Shown in pieces: positions 7,856 to 15,322 of a DNA stretch of 64,000 nucleotides. The stretch comes from Bacteroidales bacterium (GTDB lineage Bacteria > Bacteroidota > Bacteroidia > Bacteroidales > UBA932). The stretch's first letter is position 1. Each line of letters opens with the position of its first letter. A program made the position numbers and the translations under genes. The DNA lies in contig JAFTCB010000044.1 in assembly GCA_017454905.1 (NCBI GenBank), forward strand, positions 1 to 64,000. Direction: 5' to 3'. The notes beneath the pieces were generated by a model. It saw only the letters and a list, made by a program, of their open reading frames with translations, was not told the DNA's origin and ran no database searches.

Positions 7856-10074
7856 TATTCCGCGTTTTCGGCAACGGGAGCTTCCGCCACTTCGGCAGGT
7901 TCGGCGGCCGGAGCTTCCTCCACCGCTTCTACCTTCGGCTTGCGCTCGATGCCCATCCATTTCAAGTTATCCGTAAAATAGCATACGCCGAAGGCGACGA
8001 TCAGCAGGGCGATCAGCCAGCGCAGGCACTTGCGCCACCAGGGCGTACGCTGCGCATACGGGTCTTCCAGCTTGAGTTTCGGGTACTTGGCCACCGTCGT
8101 CAGCTGCTTGCCGAAGAGGATGTTGACCAGCACCTGCGAGTTGATGGCCCAGCCGTTGGCATTGAGCACGGGGCCCAGGTTGCGCTTGCGGAGCTTACGC
8201 CAGGCGATGAAGCAGGAAGGGCCGGAGATGATCAGCATCACGGCGGCGATCAGTACGAGCCACTGCCACCAGGACATGCCCTTGACCGCGGAGCCGATCA
8301 GGCCGATGGCTCCGGCGATGCCGGCGAGGGCCAGGCCGATGGCCGCACCGATTCCGGCGAATTTGGAGATGTCGAAAGGCTGCTTGGCACCGGCGGGGCC
8401 GGCATCGGCCGTGGTCTGGAGCTTCGACAGCGCGGCTGCGTCCTTGTCGGCGGCATTCTTGTCAATCTTGTCGGAGACGAAACGGGCGACCTTGCGGTAC
8501 GGGGCCCAGAAGGCATCCTTGACGCTGATCGGGTTCTCGACCACCTTGGTGATCACGGCATCCCAGTCGCCGCCGTCGAGGTCATAGAAGAGTCCGTTCT
8601 TGCCCGGGCGCAGGTCCTGGGTCTTGCCGTCGGTCATCACGGCGACGATGTCCATCGTAGCGGCCTTCGTCTTGGAGGTACACTTGCAGTAGAGCAGGAA
8701 CATCCCGCTGAGTTTCGGCATGTCGCCGTGCGCCCCCATGTCGGAGACCTTGATGCAGAGGTCGCAGCAGCGCTCGTCGATGTAGAGTTTGCCCGTCTCG
8801 AAAATACCGCGGGTACCCTGCTTGCGGCCATAGAAATCGGTGAAGATGACGTAATTGCGCAGGAGCTTCGCAAAATCGCGGTAGCACAGCAGCAGTTTCT
8901 TGACGTCATCGATGGAGTTGGCTTCCTCCTCCAGGGCCTTGTCGGCATCGACGAGGGCCAGCAGGTCGGCCTTGCGGTCCGCCTTGAGCAGTGCCTTCAC
9001 CTCGTCCAGGCCGAGCGCCTCCACGGCGTCGCCCTTCTTGGCGCCGAGCCAGGCGGTGTAGGCGCCGAACTTGGCCAGGACGCCGTTCCACTGCGCCTCG
9101 GTGATGCTTTCCGCTTTCGGGAAATCCACATCCAGGACGAGGCTCTTGACCGCGTCGAAAGCCGGCTGCCAGGCCGGATTGATCGCATCGAAAGGCAGGA
9201 GGCCTTCCTTGGCCGGACGGGCCAGCGGATAAGAGGAAATCTCCTCGGACTGCGTAGCAAGGTTCTTGTCGCTGATGGCGCCGAGCCGGTCGGCGGAGAC
9301 ATCCACGGCCGCGGAGACGGCATCGTCGAAACGGATCAGCTTGCAGCGCATGAAGTAGTCGGCCACTTTGTCTTTGACCGCATCACAGGCGGCCAGGGCG
9401 GCCGCCGTATTGTCCCCGTACGGGAAGACGGCTGCCTTGTCGGCTTCTCCCGCGGCCTGCCAGGCGGCATAGTCCGCAAGGGCGGTGTAGAAGGCCTCGA
9501 TGTGCTCGGCCGTGATGCCCGGCTCGCCGCTGCGGTCCACGGCCGTGCCGATCTTCTCGCCGATCGTGGCGATGAGCGGTTTGAGCGCCTCGTCGTCGGC
9601 GGAAGCCTGCGTGATCACACCGTCTCCGTTGGACTGCGTCTTGGCGAAAATGGCCACGCTGTCGGAAGCCTCGTCCACGGTGAGGTCTTCCTTCTCGAGA
9701 CCGAGGTTGGAAAGGATCTGCTTCGCGGACTTGTAGAGTTTCTGCCCGGCTTCGTTCTCCGTGTTGATCTGGTCCAGGCGCAGGACGCTCTCGCCCTTGA
9801 GGATGTCATCCTTGTCCTTGAGCACAGCGGTGAGCCACTGGGCGGCGGCTACGATCTCCGCAACGCGGATCTTGCCGTCTCCGTCCGTATCGATCAACTG
9901 CAGAGTGCGCTCGTCCAGGGCCAGGTCCTTGGTCGGACAGCTGAGCACCGTCCAGAGTTTCTGGTCGAGTTCTCCCAGATGGGCGATATCCTCGCCCGAG
10001 GTGATGCCAACCCGGACCACGCCCCCGAGGGAGCAGTATTTCCAGGGATAGCCTGTAGTCTGTTTCTTTGCCAT
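7855..10074 (-). CDS. EF-hand-containing membrane protein of unknown function
   Basis: 739 residues with no signal peptide. Residues 62-73 form a canonical EF-hand calcium loop (DTDGDGKIRVAE), and a second loop-like segment lies near 148-157 (SNGDGVITQAS). The central part is helical and alanine/lysine/aspartate-rich, with a short cysteine-containing segment (ERCCDLCIKVSD). Hydrophobic helices occur at about 573-598, 604-625 and 684-703, and the tail is acidic and Ala/Pro/Glu-rich. The topology suggests a large soluble N-terminal domain anchored by C-terminal helices. It lies 20 bases downstream of the deacetylase gene and overlaps the GT4 gene, so the three probably form one operon. I know no assigned function for this architecture. 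Confidence 0.7.
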   Translation of the reverse strand: MAKKQTTGYPWKYCSLGGVVRVGITSGEDIAHLGELDQKLWTVLSCPTKDLALDERTLQLIDTDGDGKIRVAEIVAAAQWLTAVLKDKDDILKGESVLRLDQINTENEAGQKLYKSAKQILSNLGLEKEDLTVDEASDSVAIFAKTQSNGDGVITQASADDEALKPLIATIGEKIGTAVDRSGEPGITAEHIEAFYTALADYAAWQAAGEADKAAVFPYGDNTAAALAACDAVKDKVADYFMRCKLIRFDDAVSAAVDVSADRLGAISDKNLATQSEEISSYPLARPAKEGLLPFDAINPAWQPAFDAVKSLVLDVDFPKAESITEAQWNGVLAKFGAYTAWLGAKKGDAVEALGLDEVKALLKADRKADLLALVDADKALEEEANSIDDVKKLLLCYRDFAKLLRNYVIFTDFYGRKQGTRGIFETGKLYIDERCCDLCIKVSDMGAHGDMPKLSGMFLLYCKCTSKTKAATMDIVAVMTDGKTQDLRPGKNGLFYDLDGGDWDAVITKVVENPISVKDAFWAPYRKVARFVSDKIDKNAADKDAAALSKLQTTADAGPAGAKQPFDISKFAGIGAAIGLALAGIAGAIGLIGSAVKGMSWWQWLVLIAAVMLIISGPSCFIAWRKLRKRNLGPVLNANGWAINSQVLVNILFGKQLTTVAKYPKLKLEDPYAQRTPWWRKCLRWLIALLIVAFGVCYFTDNLKWMGIERKPKVEAVEEAPAAEPAEVAEAPVAENAE

Positions 10075-10094
10075 ATTCGTGTAGATGTTGATGA

Positions 10095-10997
10095 TTATTT
10101 CTCGAAAAACTGTTCGTGCCCGAATGGATCGAAGGTCAGCAGCCGCGTGCGGCCGTTCACGGTCACTTCAGCCGTGAGGGGCTCCCGGTACAACGCCGGA
10201 TCGAGGTCGCAGCTGGGCTTCAGCCCGATGCATTTGTGGTACTTGCGGACCCGGATCGTGCAGTGCTCGCGTTCGGCCCGGTAGGCGGCCACGGCGGCGA
10301 AGGTATCGATCCAGACATCGTCCTGCCGGGCTGCCAGATCCTTGTAGAAGTCCCAGAGGACCTGCTCATCTTCCCACTGGTCCCAGCCGTGATGGATGCC
10401 GTGCGTCATGGTGACGCCCCAATCCCCTTCCGCGATGACCCGGTCCAGCCAGGCGCGCAGGCTCTCCGGCGTGCTGTGGCTGTTGACCTGGCCCTGCGCC
10501 TCCTGGAAATCCCGCGTAGCGATGCGGCCTTCGTGGCACACCCGGGCGACCAGTTCGTTCTGGGCGTTATAGGGATAGCAGAAGGTGACGGGACGCTTGC
10601 CGGTGGCCTTTTCGATGGCATCATCGTTCCGGAATACCTCCTCGCGGAGCGCTTCTTCGGAAAGTCCGGTCAGGTTCGGATGCGACCAGCTGTGGTTGGA
10701 GATCTCATGTCCGCGCTCCGACATCTCCCGGCACATCTCCCAGGTCAGGCGGGGCGCATAGTTGTAATCCGGCTTCCCGATGCTGATTCCGTTGACCCAG
10801 AAAGTCCCCCGGATCCCGAGGGAGTCCAGGTGCGGGGCCACCAGGGTATAGTGGTCCAGGATCCCGTCGTCGAAAGTCAGGCTGACGGCAGCCTTTTTGC
10901 CGTCCCGGTACTCGGTGATCCGGGCGTCTTCGACCGCGCTGCATGCGGCCAGGGTAGAGAAGACGGACAGGCTCATAATGAAAAGGCGGATGTTCAT
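10095..10997 (-). CDS. Polysaccharide deacetylase (NodB/CE4) lipoprotein
   Basis: 300 residues. MNIRLFIMSLSVFSTLAAC gives a short lipoprotein signal with the lipobox cysteine near residue 19. The NodB homology domain shows VSLTFDDGILDHY (metal and catalytic aspartates) and HEISNHSWSHPNL (the two metal-binding histidines), plus TFCYPYN. Enzymes of this fold remove acetyl groups from N- or O-acetylated sugars in the envelope or in glycans. A -7 promoter box ends only six bases before the ATG, so the transcript may be almost leaderless. It probably heads an operon with the EF-hand membrane protein and the GT4 glycosyltransferase. The substrate is unknown. Confidence 0.85.
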   Translation of the reverse strand: MNIRLFIMSLSVFSTLAACSAVEDARITEYRDGKKAAVSLTFDDGILDHYTLVAPHLDSLGIRGTFWVNGISIGKPDYNYAPRLTWEMCREMSERGHEISNHSWSHPNLTGLSEEALREEVFRNDDAIEKATGKRPVTFCYPYNAQNELVARVCHEGRIATRDFQEAQGQVNSHSTPESLRAWLDRVIAEGDWGVTMTHGIHHGWDQWEDEQVLWDFYKDLAARQDDVWIDTFAAVAAYRAEREHCTIRVRKYHKCIGLKPSCDLDPALYREPLTAEVTVNGRTRLLTFDPFGHEQFFEK

Positions 10998-11003
10998 ATC
11001 GTA

Positions 11004-11011
11004 CAAATATA
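11004..11011 (-). promoter_or_regulatory. -7 promoter box upstream of the deacetylase gene
   Basis: The minus strand reads TATATTTG, matching TAnnTTTG, with only six bases between the box and the ATG at 10997. No convincing -33 element is seen. If used, the transcript would be leaderless or nearly so. Confidence 0.45.
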
Positions 11012-11055
11012 ACATTTTTCCGGATATCTTTCCGGGGCGTCCCCGGCTGCCGGGA

Positions 11056-13395
11056 TCAGTTCTCCGCGGTTTCGCGGATCCGTACCGGGCCCAGCAGGCC
11101 CGAAGGCCGGAGCGGGGCGTGCTGGCTGAAGAACTTGAAACTCATCACCGCATGGCGGCCTTGCGAAGGACGGGGCTGGTTCTTCTCCAGCCATTCCGGC
11201 ACTTCCCGCATCATGCTGCCGATGACCGGACTGCCCGGGGCATAGGTATAGCGGAACGGCGCACCCCAGACGACATCGTCCGGTTCGAACTCATCGCCGA
11301 TCATCCGGTTGGCCCAGAGGTTCGTGACTTTGATCTCCAGTTCGTTGTCTCCTTCCCACAGCGCGTCCGTGATGTCCGCCACGAAAGGCGGACGCCAGAG
11401 CAGGCCGCAGGAACGGCCGTTGACCACGACTTCCGCCAGGTTGTGCACCTCGCCGAGATCCAGATACACCTTGTCGCCACGCACCGGCCGGGATGCCTGG
11501 AAGGTCTTGTGGTAGGCGGCCGTGCCGGAGAAATATTTCACGCCCGGCTCGGCGTGGTCCTTCCAGTCCGTCAGGCCATCCAGCGTGACCTGCGCCGGAG
11601 CGCCGCTGCCCTCGGGGAAGGTCAGCGTCCAGGCACCGTCCAGCGTCTGCCCGGAGGAAAGCGCCAGCGCGGAGCGGACCCCGCCGGGGTTCAGGGTGAC
11701 GGGCAGGCGTTTGTCGCCGTGCAGGACGACGAATTCCGACCCGCCGGGATCCAGGGCCAGGCCGTTCACGAAGGGCAGGTCCACCGTCACCGCCTCATCT
11801 GTCTTCTGATTGGAAACGAACCAGATATCGATATCACCGTCTCGCCGGTGGATCCAGAGCAGATCGCCTTCCACCTGGTTCTCCACGAACTCTCCCCGCT
11901 GCAGGAGCGCCTGGCACTGCGCGAAATAGCGGAAGAGCGCCTTGGCGCCGCCCGCCTTCCACCAGGTGCTGCCGGGCGTGAACTGCGTTCCCCATTTGCC
12001 GAAGGTCATGCCGGGTTCCGCCCAGGGCCAGGGATTGGCCGCCCCGGCATGGAGCATCAGGCGGTTGATGCCGACGCAGAACACCTTGTCCGCCACCACC
12101 TTGAGGCTGTATGGATCGTCCTCCCAGGCGTTGAGCGGCCAGCAGGTGAAGCCCTCGGCATAGACTTCCCGGCGGCCCAGTTTGTGGGCCAGCTCAGACA
12201 TCTTGTAGATGCTGCGTCCGCCCCAGTCGGCGGGGTTGGTCCAGAATTCGCCGCAGAGGAGGAAGTCCTCGTCCTGCGAGGCCACCTTTTCCGGATCGAG
12301 CGGCTCGCCGTATGGCTGGATGAGCAACCGCATGCCGGGCGTCTGCTTCACGAGTTCGGACATATAGGCGTAGTAGTTCTCCGCGAACAGGTCCTCGATC
12401 GTGGCCTGCCAGTCGGCAAGGAACTGTGCGCTGCGCTCCGCACTCTCCAGCGTCCGGCCGGCGAGCACGGGCAGCCACTGACGCAGGGGATAGCCGCGCC
12501 GGGCTTCGAATTCCTGCTCCATCAGCGGCGTCCAGCTCTGGCTCTTCTGCTCGTAACTGTCGATCTCGAAGTCCACCAGGGTCTTGCCCGCCAGGTCGCC
12601 GGCCAGTTCCAGGATCATGGACGGATACCCGTCGAAGAAGCGTTTCACGGCCTCGCGGCTCATCTTGTCACACTCCAGTCCGGCGCCGGAAGCGGGCGAG
12701 GTGCTGTCATCCCGCTTGTTCAGCGTGGTATAGCCGAAACGGTAAACGTCCCACTTTTTTCCCTGGGGATCCCAGTCCAGAGAGCCATCCTGCTTCATGG
12801 CAGTACTCAGGTCCACCATTCCGGTGCCGGACTCATCGCCGGCAGGCAGGACCAGCACGCAGATATCCCGGTAGAAGCCGAGGCGCTCCGCGGGCTGCGG
12901 CAGTTTCGCACTGCGCTGTCCGGCGCGCCACGGCGTCACGGTCCAGACCAGCTCCAGCATCGAGTACTCCGGCGTCACGTCCGGATAAGCACTCGAAGAC
13001 CAGCCCGGGCAGTTGTGCGTACCGAAGGTCAGGCCCAGACGGGCGCACTCCTGCATGGCGAAGCGCATCAGTTCTTTCCATTCCGGCGAGCCCACCGGAT
13101 GTTTCTCATAGGTGAAATCCGTCTGCGTGGGGCCTCCCACCTGGAAATTCTGCACGCCCGCGAGGCCGGCTTCGGCATAGGCCTCCAGGTCGTGGGTAAT
13201 CCCCTCCTTGCTGACCCAGCCGTCCATCCACTGCCAGATCATCACCGGCTTCGCCTCCTGGGGCGGATTCTCGAAAACTGCGATCAGGTCCTTCTCCGCG
13301 CGCGGCGTGCAGTCATTCAGCGTGACACACAAAACACTGAACATCAGGCTGGTTAGCATTTTTCGGGTGGTCAAAAACGGTACCCGTGTTTTCAT
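11056..13395 (-). CDS. Glycoside hydrolase family 106-like alpha-L-rhamnosidase, intact copy
   Basis: 779 residues from the ATG at 13395; in-frame ATGs at 13404 and 13416 are alternatives. The N-terminus has a lipoprotein-like signal ending LCVTLNDC. FENPPQEAKPVMIWQWMDGW followed by ITHDLEAYAEAGLAGVQNF is the typical opening of GH106 catalytic domains, which release terminal alpha-L-rhamnose from pectin or other glycans. The C-terminal beta-sandwich (about 640-760) includes ELEIKVTNLWANRMIGDE, also characteristic. It is shorter than many GH106 proteins. It lies 33 bases downstream of a 45-codon GH28 remnant. A second, broken copy of this gene lies at 26696-27500, and the two share long near-identical stretches at both ends. 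Confidence 0.82.
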   Translation of the reverse strand: MKTRVPFLTTRKMLTSLMFSVLCVTLNDCTPRAEKDLIAVFENPPQEAKPVMIWQWMDGWVSKEGITHDLEAYAEAGLAGVQNFQVGGPTQTDFTYEKHPVGSPEWKELMRFAMQECARLGLTFGTHNCPGWSSSAYPDVTPEYSMLELVWTVTPWRAGQRSAKLPQPAERLGFYRDICVLVLPAGDESGTGMVDLSTAMKQDGSLDWDPQGKKWDVYRFGYTTLNKRDDSTSPASGAGLECDKMSREAVKRFFDGYPSMILELAGDLAGKTLVDFEIDSYEQKSQSWTPLMEQEFEARRGYPLRQWLPVLAGRTLESAERSAQFLADWQATIEDLFAENYYAYMSELVKQTPGMRLLIQPYGEPLDPEKVASQDEDFLLCGEFWTNPADWGGRSIYKMSELAHKLGRREVYAEGFTCWPLNAWEDDPYSLKVVADKVFCVGINRLMLHAGAANPWPWAEPGMTFGKWGTQFTPGSTWWKAGGAKALFRYFAQCQALLQRGEFVENQVEGDLLWIHRRDGDIDIWFVSNQKTDEAVTVDLPFVNGLALDPGGSEFVVLHGDKRLPVTLNPGGVRSALALSSGQTLDGAWTLTFPEGSGAPAQVTLDGLTDWKDHAEPGVKYFSGTAAYHKTFQASRPVRGDKVYLDLGEVHNLAEVVVNGRSCGLLWRPPFVADITDALWEGDNELEIKVTNLWANRMIGDEFEPDDVVWGAPFRYTYAPGSPVIGSMMREVPEWLEKNQPRPSQGRHAVMSFKFFSQHAPLRPSGLLGPVRIRETAEN

Positions 13396-13428
13396 TTCTC
13401 CCATTATTTCAATCATTTACATGTCACA

Positions 13429-13566
13429 CTATTCTGCCGGCGGCAGCAGGTCTGCCGCCTCGAACTGTACGCCCTGGCAACCATTCAAGGAGATTCTGTT
13501 GTCCTGCGCGCGCACCACGGCAGTAAGGCCGACAGCCATCAGCAAGAGACAGAGATACTTTTTCAT
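13429..13566 (-). pseudogene. GH28 remnant: signal peptide joined to the last ~24 residues of a GH28 enzyme
   Basis: A 45-codon open frame. Residues 1-21 (MKKYLCLLLMAVGLTAVVRAQ) form a complete signal peptide. Residues 22-45 (DNRISLNGCQGVQFEAADLL and a short tail) align with the C-terminal end of the intact GH28 gene at 27497 (DNGMVLDGCSGVQFDNVKIL). The whole catalytic body is missing, which implies an in-frame deletion of about 1.3 kb. The position also matches: both lie immediately upstream of a GH106 gene on the minus strand. A -7 promoter box 20 bases upstream is retained, so a secreted peptide of about 24 residues could still be made, or the frame may serve only as leader for the GH106 gene. 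Confidence 0.75.
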
Positions 13567-13586
13567 CGGATTCTGGTTAATGTGAA

Positions 13587-13594
13587 CAAATATA
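13587..13594 (-). promoter_or_regulatory. -7 promoter box before the GH28 remnant and GH106 gene
   Basis: The minus strand reads TATATTTG, an exact TAnnTTTG match, 20 bases before the ATG at 13566. No clear -33 element is seen. It would transcribe the GH28 remnant and the intact GH106 gene together. Confidence 0.5.
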
Positions 13595-13627
13595 ATGAAT
13601 TTCCGCCGGGTTCCCGCGAAGAATTGT

Positions 13628-13635
13628 TATCTTCG
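13628..13635 (+). promoter_or_regulatory. Possible -7 promoter box for the outer-membrane barrel gene
   Basis: The plus strand reads TATCTTCG, one base from TAnnTTTG, about 95 bases before the ATG at 13730. It lies back-to-back with the minus-strand box at 13587. Support is weak because no -33 element was found. Confidence 0.3.
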
Positions 13636-13729
13636 CCCTCATCAACGGGAAGGAGATCCGCGAATAGTTTTTTCTTGCACTGTTCCAGGCAGTTTCCGGG
13701 ACGGACCGCGTTTTATTGAAAAAGACGTT

Positions 13730-14308
13730 ATGAAAAAATTCATCGCCGTTGCAGCTGTCTTGCTGCTAGCCTGTGCCATTGCTTCCGCACAGTTCCACAT
13801 CAGCCTGGGATATGCCCGTGCCTGGGATCTGGAGGTGATAGATACATCCTTAAACTCGTCCGGAGTCATTGCCGATTCAGAAAGGTACAACGGTTTCTCC
13901 GCAGGGGCCGGGTACTCCTTCAAACTCGCTGACGGGCTCTTTCTCACCCCAGGGGTGAACTATCTGCTCATCAGGGGGCGCAGGACCTGTATTCCAGAAG
14001 AACGGGTAAAGACCGAGCATTTTATCAATGTTCCCTTACATCTAAGCTACGACATCGCCTTCGCTCCAGGCGTCAAGTTCTTCGTGTTTGCCGGTCCGAC
14101 GGCTTCCATGCTTTTTTCTACCGGCAACCCTGAGTTTCGTAGACAAAAGAGTTTTGATATCCTGGCCGGCGGCGGTGCCGGCCTCAAGTTCGTTGACAAG
14201 TTCTGCCTCCGGGCAGGTTACGATTACGGGCTGTTCAACAGCAGCAACTATAACTTTTTCACCTTGCACCGGAGCCGGCTGAACATCAGTCTGGCCTACC
14301 TGTTTTAA
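13730..14308 (+). CDS. Small outer-membrane beta-barrel protein (porin-like)
   Basis: 192 residues from the ATG at 13730, chosen because it begins a clear signal peptide (MKKFIAVAAVLLLACAIASA); the open frame extends upstream to 13595 without signal-like character. The mature part alternates hydrophobic and polar residues (FHISLGYARAWDLEV, FLTPGVNYLLIRGRR, PLHLSYDIAFAPGVKFFVFA) and ends in LNISLAYLF, a terminal strand with a final phenylalanine as in outer-membrane barrels. Length and pattern fit an eight-stranded OmpA/OprF-like barrel of the OMP_b-brl type common in Bacteroidetes. It stands alone between the divergent GH106 unit and the kinase gene. Function unknown; codon use seems less GC-rich than its neighbours. 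Confidence 0.75.
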   Translation: MKKFIAVAAVLLLACAIASAQFHISLGYARAWDLEVIDTSLNSSGVIADSERYNGFSAGAGYSFKLADGLFLTPGVNYLLIRGRRTCIPEERVKTEHFINVPLHLSYDIAFAPGVKFFVFAGPTASMLFSTGNPEFRRQKSFDILAGGGAGLKFVDKFCLRAGYDYGLFNSSNYNFFTLHRSRLNISLAYLF

Positions 14309-14380
14309 GCCTTTCCTGAGAGGGATCACTGGTTCGTTTCGCGATTATTCACTATCTTGGCACAATAAAAACCTTGCGCC

Positions 14381-15316
14381 ATGTCATTTCCTCTTCAGAA
14401 CAGGACGGTCGCCGGCATCGGGGAAACGGTCCTGGATATCGTGTTCAGAAACAGCCAGCCGCAGGCGGCCGTGCCGGGCGGATCCGTTTTCAACGCCATG
14501 GTCTCGCTGGGCCGGACCGCCGGACGGGACTGCCCCGGCACACGCCTGGTGATGGCTTCCCAGACCGGCCGGGACGCCGTAGCGGACCTCATCCTGGACT
14601 TCATGCGGCAGAACGGCCTGGACAGCTCCTGCATCCAGCAGGATCCCGGGCAGAGCACGGTCTCGATGGCCCTGCTGGACGCGCAGAACAATGCCCGCTA
14701 TGAGTTTTTCCGCGACAGGGAACTGCCCCCGTTCCGCACGCCCCGGATCGCCTTCCGGGCGGAGGACATCCTGCTCTTCGGATCCTTTTTCGCCGTGAGC
14801 GGGGCCACCGGGCCGCAGACCCGCGAACTGGCCCGGGCGGCACGGGACGCCGGCGCCATCATCTACTACGACATCAATTTCCGGAAGAACCATCCTGCGG
14901 ATCCCCGCACGGTCGAGGAAAACATCGCCCTGTGCGACATCGTCCGCGGATCAGACGAGGACATCGAGAACCTCTGGGGCGACCCGGATCCCGCCCGGGT
15001 GTACCGGAAGCACATCGCCCCGCGCTGCCCCAACTACATCTGCACGAAAGGCGCGCTGCCGGCGGAAATCTTCTCACCGGGCGTACATGCCACCTTCCCG
15101 ACGGAGCCGGTCGCGCAGGTGCTCTCCACCATCGGTGCCGGCGACAACTTCAACGCCGGAATCGTCTACGGCATCCTCCGGCAAGGCTTCACCCGGGACA
15201 GGGTCCGGCAACTCTCCGAGGCCGACTGGAGCCGGCTCGTCCCTACAGCGATGCGCTTCTCTGCTGCCGTCTGCGGAAGCTTGCAGAACTACGTGGGACC
15301 GGACTTCCGGCCCTGA
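14381..15316 (+). CDS. PfkB-family carbohydrate kinase, intact copy
   Basis: 311 residues. It has the PfkB/ribokinase fold signatures: an N-terminal VPGGSVFNAMVSLGRTAG glycine-rich substrate segment, a central YYDINFRKNHP motif as in fructokinase-like members, and STIGAGDNFNAGIVYGIL with the catalytic base aspartate in GAGD. It phosphorylates a sugar or sugar acid using ATP in the cytoplasm. The setting among glycan-degrading genes suggests a released monosaccharide as substrate, but which one is not evident. A close paralogue lacking 38 residues lies at 25814-26623. It converges on the GH35 gene, with only six bases between the stops. A TATCTTGG sequence at 14353 could be a weak -7 box. Confidence 0.88.
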   Translation: MSFPLQNRTVAGIGETVLDIVFRNSQPQAAVPGGSVFNAMVSLGRTAGRDCPGTRLVMASQTGRDAVADLILDFMRQNGLDSSCIQQDPGQSTVSMALLDAQNNARYEFFRDRELPPFRTPRIAFRAEDILLFGSFFAVSGATGPQTRELARAARDAGAIIYYDINFRKNHPADPRTVEENIALCDIVRGSDEDIENLWGDPDPARVYRKHIAPRCPNYICTKGALPAEIFSPGVHATFPTEPVAQVLSTIGAGDNFNAGIVYGILRQGFTRDRVRQLSEADWSRLVPTAMRFSAAVCGSLQNYVGPDFRP

Positions 15317-15322
15317 CAGGGC

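Noticed and set aside
10897-13356. Plus-strand open frame of 819 codons opposite GH106
   Set aside because: Composition is His/Gln/Arg-rich as expected of a complementary shadow. The minus strand carries clear GH106 motifs and spans the same DNA.
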